NCBI GenBank assembly: GCA_015233755.1
Contig: JADFXA010000118.1
Span: 1-6,864, forward strand
Direction of reading: 5' to 3'
Length of the DNA: 6,864 nucleotides
Source of the DNA: Desulfamplus sp.
GTDB lineage: Bacteria; Desulfobacterota; Desulfobacteria; Desulfobacterales; Desulfobacteraceae
Shown: piece by piece, positions 1 through 5,996 of the stretch
Numbering within the stretch: the stretch's first letter is position 1
Layout: each line of letters opens with the position of its first letter
The notes under the pieces: generated by a model
The model's database searches: none
Seen by the model: the letters and a program-made list of their open reading frames with translations, nothing else
Told to the model about the DNA's origin: nothing
Position numbers and translations under genes: made by a program

Positions 1-1
1 T

Positions 2-217
2 GTAGAGACAGATTTAAGAGTCCACAGCAATGAAGTATGTCGTGCGTTCATCAATGCTGCACCTGAAAATCTACTGTTTGCAGATGACAAAAGTTTTGCC
101 CAAGAAAACTTCTCTCTTTTGCTTGAACTTGCTGAACAAAGGAAAATTCCAGCAGAGTTTAATGTCAAATACTTAAGAGATTTGAAAACAAGAGCAGCTT
201 GTAAATTGCTATCTTAA
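2..217 (+). CDS. C-terminal end of an unidentified protein (5' truncated by window edge)
   Basis: An open frame runs from the window edge to a TAA at 215-217 and gives 71 residues, starting VETDLRVHSNEVCRAF and ending RAACKLLS. It is soluble-looking and mainly helical in character, with a charged stretch (DDKSFAQENF) and no membrane segment. I do not recognise the family from this fragment. The stop lies only 5 bp before the ATG of the HAD phosphatase, so the two are almost certainly co-transcribed and probably translationally coupled. By inference from ter-type neighbourhoods, it could be one of the small-molecule enzymes that accompany HAD and TerB genes there, but nothing in the fragment shows this directly. 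Its codon use is like that of the downstream genes. Confidence 0.6.
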   Translation, partial: VETDLRVHSNEVCRAFINAAPENLLFADDKSFAQENFSLLLELAEQRKIPAEFNVKYLRDLKTRAACKLLS

Positions 218-222
218 AGCCC

Positions 223-1002
223 ATGGATAATAGACCAATTAAAAAATTAGATGCCCTTGTCTGCGATCTTGACGGCACATTGCTTCATTCTCAAAAAGAA
301 GCAATTGCAGTTGAAGGTAGAACCCGTGCAAGTTTTATCTCACAAGATGCGGCGTTGATTCTCTCGGATATAAGCCAAATATTTCCAATAGTTATAGCAA
401 CTGGAAGAAATGCAGCAAGTGTCTATAAACTTGTAAGAAAACTGCCAAATGTTAAATTCTGTGGTTTTGTTCTTGAAAATGGCTTTGTTGCTAAAAATAA
501 AATCGATGATGAGTCAACCCTTAAATTAGTCGATGACTGGGATAAAATTGCATCACTATTTCCAGAATGGGAAAGATTACCATTTTATGAGAATTGTGTT
601 GGATTTGTTTTCAATTTTGATAAAAGTGATATTGATAGAGATGCTATTGATTTAAAATTAAAAGATGCTAAGAGCATTTTAGAACAAAATGGATATAACT
701 ATCCTGTATATAAAGAGAGACGAAAAATTTTTATCTATCCTGATCATGTTGATAAAATGAAAGGTCTTGCCCTTCTTGGTATTAATCCATATATTGTAAT
801 GGGGGATGGCACAAATGACATTCAAATAATGCAGCAAAGCACTTTTGCAATAACATTAAACTCAGGTGCATCGGAACTAAAAGAGATAGTAAGCAAAAAA
901 GATGGATTTTGTTCTATGCAAGAAGAGCATAATGCAGCTTGTGAAATGCTTGAGTTTGCATATAACAAGATTAAAAGTTTGCTTGAAATACAAAAACTTT
1001 AG
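223..1002 (+). CDS. HAD-superfamily phosphatase, Cof/type IIB-like
   Basis: A 259-residue soluble hydrolase with all four haloacid dehalogenase motifs. Motif I is DLDGTLL at 15-21 (nucleophile D15, acid/base D17). Motif II is ATGR at 59-62 (T60). The motif III lysine is probably K180 in DKMKGLALL. Motif IV is GDGTND at 194-199 (D195 and D199 for Mg2+). The insert between motifs II and III, roughly residues 80-165, fits a C2-type cap, so a small phosphorylated metabolite (sugar or cofactor phosphate) is the expected substrate; the actual one cannot be read from sequence. The length is normal for the family. The ATG at 223 follows the previous stop by 5 bp and lacks a good Shine-Dalgarno sequence, which suggests coupling to the upstream gene. 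It sits 54 bp before terB. HAD phosphatases are known companions of ter genes, so a role in that stress module is likely but inferred. Confidence 0.85.
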   Translation: MDNRPIKKLDALVCDLDGTLLHSQKEAIAVEGRTRASFISQDAALILSDISQIFPIVIATGRNAASVYKLVRKLPNVKFCGFVLENGFVAKNKIDDESTLKLVDDWDKIASLFPEWERLPFYENCVGFVFNFDKSDIDRDAIDLKLKDAKSILEQNGYNYPVYKERRKIFIYPDHVDKMKGLALLGINPYIVMGDGTNDIQIMQQSTFAITLNSGASELKEIVSKKDGFCSMQEEHNAACEMLEFAYNKIKSLLEIQKL

Positions 1003-1044
1003 GGTTAGAAGCTATTGAGAACGCTATTCAGACTATTAAATTAA

Positions 1045-1049
1045 AGGAG
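1045..1049 (+). promoter_or_regulatory. Ribosome binding site of terB
   Basis: AGGAG within TTAAAGGAGAAAG, 7 nt before the ATG at 1057. This is the strongest Shine-Dalgarno sequence in the left-hand gene run and fixes the terB start. TerB may therefore be translated more strongly than the HAD gene before it. Confidence 0.75.
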
Positions 1050-1056
1050 AAAGAAA

Positions 1057-1512
1057 ATGGGATTTCTAAGTAAATTAAAAGAGAGTGCGATTGAGCTGCA
1101 AAGCCAATTGGTAACTCAGGTAAAACAGTATAAGAACCAGAATTTTGCAGATGCTACTATGGCTGTTTGTGCTCTTGTAGCAGCAGCAGATGGCACTATT
1201 GATGCTACTGAGAGAAAAAAGACAGCGGGCTTTATAAGTTCTAATGACACACTTGCTGTGTTTGATGTGAGTCAGTTACAGCAGACATTCAACACCTATT
1301 GTGACAAATTGGTTAAAGATTTTGATTTTGGCAAGATTGATCTTCTTCAGGTAGTTGCCAAATTGAAAAAAACTCCTCCTCAAGCACGTGCGGCTGTTCA
1401 GGTGGCTGTTATTATAGCAGGAGCTGATGGCAATTTTGATTCTGATGAAAAGAACATTATCAGGGAAATATGTCGTTCACTCGACATTGACCCTAAAGAG
1501 TTTGATCTTTAA
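1057..1512 (+). CDS. terB: Tellurium-resistance protein TerB
   Basis: A 151-residue acidic, all-helical protein that matches classical TerB along its whole length, including the opening MGFLSKLKES, the QVKQYKNQNF segment, and the ending SLDIDPKEFDL. The two internally related acidic motifs typical of TerB are both present: AADGTIDATE at 43-52 and GADGNFDSDEK at 122-132. In the family these form a metal-binding, calcium-like site. TerB is a cytoplasmic protein thought to work with TerC and TerD proteins near the inner membrane in tellurite, colicin, phage and other stress responses; its biochemical activity is unsettled. It is intact and stand-alone, lies 54 bp after the HAD gene and 70 bp before the AIM24-like gene, and has its own strong ribosome binding site. 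No terC or terD is seen in the window, so partners must lie upstream or elsewhere, or be absent. Confidence 0.93.
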   Translation: MGFLSKLKESAIELQSQLVTQVKQYKNQNFADATMAVCALVAAADGTIDATERKKTAGFISSNDTLAVFDVSQLQQTFNTYCDKLVKDFDFGKIDLLQVVAKLKKTPPQARAAVQVAVIIAGADGNFDSDEKNIIREICRSLDIDPKEFDL

Positions 1513-1533
1513 TTTTATATCCAATCATTTATT

Positions 1534-1551
1534 TGCCTGTTAAATCAGGCA
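1534..1551 (+). other. Small intergenic stem-loop between terB and the AIM24-like gene
   Basis: TGCCTG (1534-1539) pairs with CAGGCA (1546-1551) around a 6-nt loop (TTAAAT). No T tract follows, so it does not look like an intrinsic terminator. It could be an mRNA processing or stability element within the operon, or chance. Confidence 0.35.
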
Positions 1552-1573
1552 GGTATGATAATAGGAAACTTTT

Positions 1574-1580
1574 GAGGTGA
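1574..1580 (+). promoter_or_regulatory. Ribosome binding site that decides the AIM24-like start
   Basis: GAGGTGA lies just before the ATG at 1583 and matches the anti-Shine-Dalgarno sequence well, with GAGG ending 5 nt before the ATG. A GTG at 1577 is in frame but sits inside this site, so the ATG at 1583 is the better start. Confidence 0.6.
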
Positions 1581-1582
1581 GC

Positions 1583-2776
1583 ATGTCAGACTGGTATATA
1601 TTCACAGATGGGAATCAAAAAGGTCCTCTATCAACTGATGAGGCAAGAGCCTTTATTCGTGAAAATCAAGGAGCTTATTGTTGGCAGCAAGGTTTTTACA
1701 ATTGGAAGCCAGCCTATGAAGTTATGGAAATCTGGAGATTTAAAAAAGATGGTATAACCCCTTTTCCAAAACCTCCAGATAATATGATGTCTAAAAAACC
1801 TGACCGTCTGCCAGTTGAACAGACCAACTATCTTCAACCAGTTCAATCTTCATATCAACCTAAAACAATAGAGCAGTCTAATCAGATACAACATATTCAC
1901 AACAGCCCAAGTGTCAGTATCCAAAGCGACACTGAATCTCAAACTGGAACAAGCTCTGCTGGTTTTGGAACTAATGCTGTTACTGACGGTATTGATTTCA
2001 AGATATATGGTAATGAGATGCAGTATGTGGAGCTTGAGCTTGATCAAGGAGAGAGTGCTGTTGCTGAAGCAGGTGCATTGATGTATAAAAACGAAAGCGT
2101 TGAAATGAAGACTATTTTCGGTGATGGTACAGGTCAAGAGCAAGGTTTGATGAGCCGTCTTTTTGGCGCTGGGCAAAGATTATTAACAGGTGAAAGCCTA
2201 TTTATTACCATGTTTACCCAATCAAAACATGGAAAAGGACGTGTAGCCTTCGCAGCACCATTTCCGGGAACAATAATTCCTTTAAAGTTAAATGATTACA
2301 ACAATAAAATCATCTGCCAAAAAGATAGTTTTCTTGCTGGCAGTAAAGGAGTAAGAGTCGGTATTCACTTTCAAAAACGAATACTCACAGGGCTTTTTGG
2401 TGGCGAAGGTTTTATAATGCAAAAGATTGAGGGTGATGGTTTTGTCTTTATGCACGTTGGAGGAGCTGTTCACAGAATTAATCTCAATTACGGTGAAGTT
2501 TTACATGTAGATACTGGTTGTCTTGCAGCCATGACTTCAACAGTTGACTTTGATATTATGCAGGCAGGTGGAATTAAAACCATGCTTTTTGGCGGAGAAG
2601 GTCTATTTTTTGCTAAACTTACAGGACCTGGAACAGTGTGGCTTCAAAGTCTCCCATTCTCACGCCTTGCCGGAAGAATGCTTGCATGTGCCCCATCTGG
2701 AACACAGGTTAGCAGCCATCGTCAAGGTGAAGGTTCTATTCTTGGTGGTTTTGGTGATCTGCTTGGGGGCCGTTAG
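1583..2776 (+). CDS. GYF_2/DUF4339-like domain fused to an AIM24/TIGR00266-family domain
   Basis: A 397-residue protein with two domains. Residues 3-52 (WYIF..GNQKGPLS...CWQQGFYNWKPAYEV) carry the W-Y, G-P, W-x-x-G-x-x-x-W pattern of GYF_2/DUF4339, a small fold usually used for protein-protein contact. A polar, Q/S-rich linker follows at about 60-135. Residues from about 137 to 370 form an AIM24/TIGR00266 beta-rich domain with repeated glycine-rich turns: VELELDQGESAVAEAGALMY, AAPFPGTIIPL, LTGLFGGEGFIMQKIEGDG, KTMLFGGEGLFFAKLTGPG and VWLQSLPFSRLA. The tail is glycine-rich (GEGSILGGFGDLLGGR). The biochemical role of bacterial AIM24-like proteins is not established; a link to membrane or stress functions is inferred from the neighbouring terB. 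There is no signal peptide or membrane helix. The start is ATG 1583 on the strength of the GAGGTGA; GTG 1577 would add two residues. It is the last gene before the terminator at 2804-2837. Confidence 0.85.
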   Translation: MSDWYIFTDGNQKGPLSTDEARAFIRENQGAYCWQQGFYNWKPAYEVMEIWRFKKDGITPFPKPPDNMMSKKPDRLPVEQTNYLQPVQSSYQPKTIEQSNQIQHIHNSPSVSIQSDTESQTGTSSAGFGTNAVTDGIDFKIYGNEMQYVELELDQGESAVAEAGALMYKNESVEMKTIFGDGTGQEQGLMSRLFGAGQRLLTGESLFITMFTQSKHGKGRVAFAAPFPGTIIPLKLNDYNNKIICQKDSFLAGSKGVRVGIHFQKRILTGLFGGEGFIMQKIEGDGFVFMHVGGAVHRINLNYGEVLHVDTGCLAAMTSTVDFDIMQAGGIKTMLFGGEGLFFAKLTGPGTVWLQSLPFSRLAGRMLACAPSGTQVSSHRQGEGSILGGFGDLLGGR

Positions 2777-2803
2777 AATAGCAATCCATATTTATTTTGA
2801 TCA

Positions 2804-2837
2804 AAAAGAGGGCAATCATTTATGGTTGCCCTCTTTT
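2804..2837. terminator. Bidirectional rho-independent terminator between convergent genes
   Basis: A near-perfect inverted repeat: AAAAGAGGGCAATC (2804-2817) pairs with GATTGCCCTCTTTT-type sequence (2824-2837, with one G-T wobble) around a 6-nt loop at 2818-2823. The GC-rich core is flanked by an A tract on the left and a T tract on the right, so either strand gives a hairpin followed by U residues. It ends the AIM24-like gene on + and gspD on -. The gspD stop codon (2836-2838) overlaps the outer stem. Confidence 0.92.
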
Positions 2838-4905
2838 ATTCACCTTTGTAGAGCTTAATATCACCTTTTTTTATAGTATCAATATCCTCTTTTTTCTCCT
2901 GATAAATCTTTTGCGCCTCTAAAGGATTTTTGACAACTTTTGGGGTAAGAAAGACATAGAGATTAGTTCTATCAGCCCCCTTGGAGACTGTTTTAAATAG
3001 ATACCCCACACCCGGAATATCTCCAAGACAAGGCAGACTCTGTTGAGATTCTGAAAGACTCTCATCAATAAGCCCTCCTATAACTACTGTATTTCCATCT
3101 TCCACAATTAATGTTGTCTGAATCTGACGTTTTAGTGTTGTTGGACGATCATTGTTATTTTGGGTTACAGAGTCTAATTTTGTGATCTCTTGAAATACAT
3201 TCAGCCTAACCAATCTATCTTTGCTTATTTGTGGAGTGATTTTTAGTGTAATTCCAACATCTTTGTATTCATAGGAGCTATAAGTTTCTGTGGCATTGTC
3301 AGCAGCAGACCGAGTCTGATACGGAACATTCTTACCAATAGTTAATGCCGCCTCTTCATTATCAGTTGTTAGAATTTGAGGTGTTGATAGAATATGAGCA
3401 TCTTTATTGCTCTTATAAGCCTGAACCACAGCACCGATTGAGGGAAAGACTATATTACCTATTTTAAGAGTTTTACCCATAACACCAACTGCAAAACCAG
3501 CAGGCAGATTTCCAGTAGTTGCAATTGTGTTGAAGTTAGAATAGGCATTACTGCCATTGCCTCCTCCACCAAATCCTCCAAAATAGACACCTTGATCTTT
3601 TCCACTGGAATCTTCGTCAAATCCTTCACCTGCACGCCACTCAGTGCCAAGCTGAAACCCATTAGTAACATTTACCTCCATTATAAGGCACTCTATATAA
3701 ACCATAGCTCTTGGAATATCGAGTTTTGCGATAACCTCTTCAATAACAGGGTAATCATCTTTATCTCCCATGATAACAAGGCTGTTAGTTGCTTTGTCTG
3801 CTGTTATTTTTATTGATTTTGATAAAATAGGAATGCTTTTCTTTCCACTGTTATCTTGCTTGTTATTATCAACTGAATTTGGAATCTCCATTAATACCTT
3901 TGCAAGGTTTTCAGCAGAGGCATGTTCAAGGTAATAGACTCTGATTTTTTCTTCCCCTTTTGGCACCTTTTGATCTAAAAGCTTGATAAGCTCTTTTACC
4001 CGTTCCGTCTCCGTCTCATTTGCAAGCAAAACAATAGAGTTAGTCCTCTGGTCAGAGACCAATTTAACAACCATATCAGGATCTTCTTTGCCTTTGTCTC
4101 CCCTGCTTCTTGCAGCAAAAATTTCAGAAAGATTATTAACAAGTTTCTCTGAATCTGCATATTCTAAAGGAATGACAGATAGCTTTTTACCAATTCCCAT
4201 AACATCAACTGCATTTATAATTTTTAATAGACGCTCAATATTTGAATCAGTATCTGTGATAATAAGCATATTTGTGTCTGAATATGATAAAATAACACTT
4301 CCTTTAGATACAAGCGGCGTAAATATCCGCTTCATCTCATCTGTGTCAGCATATTTAAGCGGGATAATTCGAGTTACCATTTTATCTCCACCATCCCCAG
4401 TAAAACCTGATTGCTTAAACTTCAATGGTGAATGTCCAAATGAAGAGTTATCAATTGATGAATCATTAAGAATTGTAGTGTCAAGATTTTGGGAACGGGC
4501 ATCAGGAGATGGAAGAATTTTTATCACATCTCCTGCTTCAACTGTAGAAAATCCATGAACATTCAGCACTGACTCAAAAACTCTATATGCCTCATTAACT
4601 GAAATTTTTGAGGGTGATATGATGGTAACATTTCCCTTAACACGATTATCTACAATAAAATTTTTATGCGTAAGTTCGCTAATGAATTTAATAAAAAGAT
4701 TTATATCAACATCATTGAAATCTATTGAGACATAGTCGTCGTTGTCTGTTTCTGTTTTATCTGTTCTATTAGTTGATTTATCTTTAACACCTTCTTTGAT
4801 ACCTTTAATATATTTTGTACTATCTAAAGCATTAACGGGGGGATTAAATAGTGGTGAGAGCATATAAATCAATATTAAAATTATTATAAATAAACTCTTA
4901 TTAAT
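2836..4905 (-). CDS. gspD: Type II secretion system secretin GspD
   Basis: This is the outer-membrane secretin that forms the multimeric exit channel of the type II secretion system. Residues are numbered from the TTG at 4872 (678 aa). N0 is at about 46-120 (VSIDFNDVDINLFIKFISEL). N1, N2 and N3 are at about 165-225, 232-300 and 308-386, each with the PL-x-Y-A-D or YYLEHASAENLAKVL type motif. The secretin core is at about 390-650: VYIECLIMEV, a glycine-rich loop GGFGGGGNGSN (432-442), the gate-type IGKNVPY (512-518), VGITLKITPQIS (539-550), VVIGGLI, and the signature LPCLGDIPGVGYLFK (613-627). Only about 28 residues follow the core, so the pilotin-binding S-domain seen in some GspDs appears to be missing. 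I extend the start to ATT 4905, 11 codons upstream of TTG 4872. This completes a classical Sec signal peptide opening MNKSLFIIILILIYML and cleaved after PPVNA. No Shine-Dalgarno sequence is visible. The gene lies about 45 nt after gspC. Confidence 0.93.
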   Translation of the reverse strand: MNKSLFIIILILIYMLSPLFNPPVNALDSTKYIKGIKEGVKDKSTNRTDKTETDNDDYVSIDFNDVDINLFIKFISELTHKNFIVDNRVKGNVTIISPSKISVNEAYRVFESVLNVHGFSTVEAGDVIKILPSPDARSQNLDTTILNDSSIDNSSFGHSPLKFKQSGFTGDGGDKMVTRIIPLKYADTDEMKRIFTPLVSKGSVILSYSDTNMLIITDTDSNIERLLKIINAVDVMGIGKKLSVIPLEYADSEKLVNNLSEIFAARSRGDKGKEDPDMVVKLVSDQRTNSIVLLANETETERVKELIKLLDQKVPKGEEKIRVYYLEHASAENLAKVLMEIPNSVDNNKQDNSGKKSIPILSKSIKITADKATNSLVIMGDKDDYPVIEEVIAKLDIPRAMVYIECLIMEVNVTNGFQLGTEWRAGEGFDEDSSGKDQGVYFGGFGGGGNGSNAYSNFNTIATTGNLPAGFAVGVMGKTLKIGNIVFPSIGAVVQAYKSNKDAHILSTPQILTTDNEEAALTIGKNVPYQTRSAADNATETYSSYEYKDVGITLKITPQISKDRLVRLNVFQEITKLDSVTQNNNDRPTTLKRQIQTTLIVEDGNTVVIGGLIDESLSESQQSLPCLGDIPGVGYLFKTVSKGADRTNLYVFLTPKVVKNPLEAQKIYQEKKEDIDTIKKGDIKLYKGE
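4828..4905 (-). other. Signal peptide of GspD
   Basis: Read from ATT 4905, 26 codons give a positively charged n-region (MNKS), a hydrophobic core (LFIIILILIYML) and a c-region ending VNA before LDS, which fits signal peptidase I cleavage. The first standard in-frame starts, TTG 4872 and ATG 4863, fall inside the hydrophobic core and would remove the lysine and most of the core. In-frame stops TGA (4912-4914) and TAG (4909-4911) lie just upstream, so only ATC 4908, ATT 4905 or later codons can begin this frame. Confidence 0.7.
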
Positions 4906-4915
4906 GATCTATCAT
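4901..4915 (-). other. Four-codon mini-ORF overlapping the gspD start
   Basis: On the - strand, ATG ATA GAT CAT TAA (4915-4901) is an out-of-frame mini-ORF whose stop overlaps the ATT and AAT codons that begin the GspD signal peptide. It could allow stop-and-restart translation of gspD. It could also be the true start if one base is skipped or the sequence has an extra base. It has no clear ribosome binding site and may be chance. Confidence 0.2.
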
Positions 4916-4950
4916 AATGCATTTTTGATGTTCTGTTATTAAACCAACAG

Positions 4951-5886
4951 TTATTCAACATGATATAAAAGTTCCTTTACCTGACCACGTCTTCTAATTT
5001 GCATCTTTAAATCAGATGAGTTTTTAAGTCTGTCATACAAAGATATAGCATCATCAACAGATGTAATCTCTTTTCCGTCAACTCCCATTATAATATCACC
5101 GTTTTGAATTCCCATCTCTTTAAACATTGAACTTTGTTTAATTCCATATAGCAAAATTCCGTCAGGATTCCCACCTGTAAAATGTGGTTTTGCTCTCACT
5201 TGACTCATAAGCCCATTTATATCTTTCATAGATTCATCAATAAATGAGCGTTTTATTGAGATATTTATACTTTCATCATTCTCAGAAGAGTTTGCTTTGT
5301 TTGAGCTATTATTTGATATAGAATCACTATTTTTTTTAGATGTCTCTTCTTCTGTAATTTCTAACTTTTCATCTTTACCGTTTCTTGAAAGAACAACGCT
5401 GAATCTTAAAATTTTTTTAATGACAGCATCTTCAATTTTATCACCTATTTTGTAAAGCTCTTGTTTTTTGTCTTTATCATTTTCAATTACAGCATAGTTT
5501 TCTGAATCTTCACCACCTGTTGCTGTTCCCCAAAGTTTTAATTTAAGCTCTGTTTTTTCAAGGGATTCTAACTCTTGTTCAGATAGAGAATCCTTCTCTT
5601 TATTGTTATTAACAGCAATATTTTTGGATGTATTGAAAAGATCTCTTTTGTTAATTATATCATAGTAGCTTAGTAAAGGCTCTACTTTGAGGTTTGAATT
5701 GGAGTTATCAGATTTTTTGGAATATCGGTTTTTAGATAAGCCATTATTCAATTGGGAGCTAATAGATGATTTAGTATGAGATAGATCAAGAAAATAGAGA
5801 CCTATAGAACCATATAAAGTATCAACTAATAAAAACATTATACCTGTTAAGCAGGCAATATTGAATAGATTAAATATATATTTCAT
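4951..5886 (-). CDS. gspC: Type II secretion system protein GspC (HR and PDZ domains)
   Basis: A 311-residue bitopic inner-membrane protein. There is a short cytoplasmic start, then a hydrophobic segment at about 4-33 that anchors the protein. A polar S/N/K-rich stretch (35-68) leads to the conserved YYDIINKRDLFN motif (74-85). The HR domain is at about 110-178 (LKLWGTATGG, AVIEND, LYKIGDKIEDAVIKKILRFSVVLSRNGKDEKLEI); in the family it binds the N0 domain of GspD. A low-complexity linker rich in N and S (184-210) precedes a PDZ domain at about 240-308 (GILLYGIKQSSMFKEMGIQN, GDIIMGVDGKEI), which takes part in substrate selection or assembly. The order and length fit GspC of the PDZ type. The ATG at 5886 has GGAG 11 nt upstream (5901-5898), somewhat far. 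It is the first gene of the unit and lies directly upstream of gspD. Confidence 0.9.
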   Translation of the reverse strand: MKYIFNLFNIACLTGIMFLLVDTLYGSIGLYFLDLSHTKSSISSQLNNGLSKNRYSKKSDNSNSNLKVEPLLSYYDIINKRDLFNTSKNIAVNNNKEKDSLSEQELESLEKTELKLKLWGTATGGEDSENYAVIENDKDKKQELYKIGDKIEDAVIKKILRFSVVLSRNGKDEKLEITEEETSKKNSDSISNNSSNKANSSENDESINISIKRSFIDESMKDINGLMSQVRAKPHFTGGNPDGILLYGIKQSSMFKEMGIQNGDIIMGVDGKEITSVDDAISLYDRLKNSSDLKMQIRRRGQVKELLYHVE

Positions 5887-5996
5887 GGTAGTCTAAACTC
5901 CAAACTATTTCTTTTTAGAACTATTTTACTATTTTTTTTCAAGGAAGCATTTAGAAGCTGTGATTTACCTAAAGTGTGCAACAAGGAGTATTAAAA
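5887..5996. promoter_or_regulatory. Divergent intergenic region between gspC and rarD
   Basis: 110 bp of AT-rich DNA that must hold the promoters of both divergent genes. On the - strand, TTGAAA (5942-5937) with TCTAAA 17 bp downstream (5919-5914) is a weak sigma70-like candidate for gspC. An 8-T run lies at 5932-5939. No convincing -10/-35 pair was found for rarD, and no clear operator palindrome was seen. Confidence 0.3.
5983..5988 (+). promoter_or_regulatory. Ribosome binding site of the RarD-like gene
   Basis: AAGGAG, 8 nt before the TTG at 5997. It is the only good site upstream of the first membrane helix and supports TTG as start; there is no in-frame ATG before the first helices. Confidence 0.7.

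Noticed and set aside
1011..1028. Direct repeat GCTATT (1011-1016 and 1023-1028) with TTGAGA as an internal promoter of terB
   Set aside because: The only possible -10 box overlaps the region of the ribosome binding site, leaving almost no leader. The six-base repeat can occur by chance in AT-rich DNA.
1577..1582. GTG 1577 as the start of the AIM24-like gene
   Set aside because: The GTG lies within the GAGGTGA ribosome site that is well placed for ATG 1583.
1850..2176. 108-codon open frame on - inside the AIM24-like gene
   Set aside because: It is opposite a clear domain-bearing gene, has no ribosome site, and has no recognisable motif.
2544..2858. 104-codon open frame on + overlapping the end of the AIM24-like gene and the terminator
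   Set aside because: It runs through the terminator hairpin in an alternative frame and shows no family features.
3983..4558. 191-codon open frame on + inside gspD
   Set aside because: It is antisense to well-conserved secretin N-domains, has no ribosome site, and its protein is S/I/L-rich with no recognisable motif; it is a by-product of the gspD codon pattern.
4863..4872. TTG 4872 or ATG 4863 as the start of gspD
   Set aside because: Both lie within the hydrophobic core of the signal peptide. Starting there leaves a short n-region without positive charge, which would be a poor export signal for a secretin.
5932..5939. Run of eight T residues upstream of rarD as a terminator
   Set aside because: No GC-rich inverted repeat precedes it on + and no gene ends there on either strand; it lies in a divergent promoter region.
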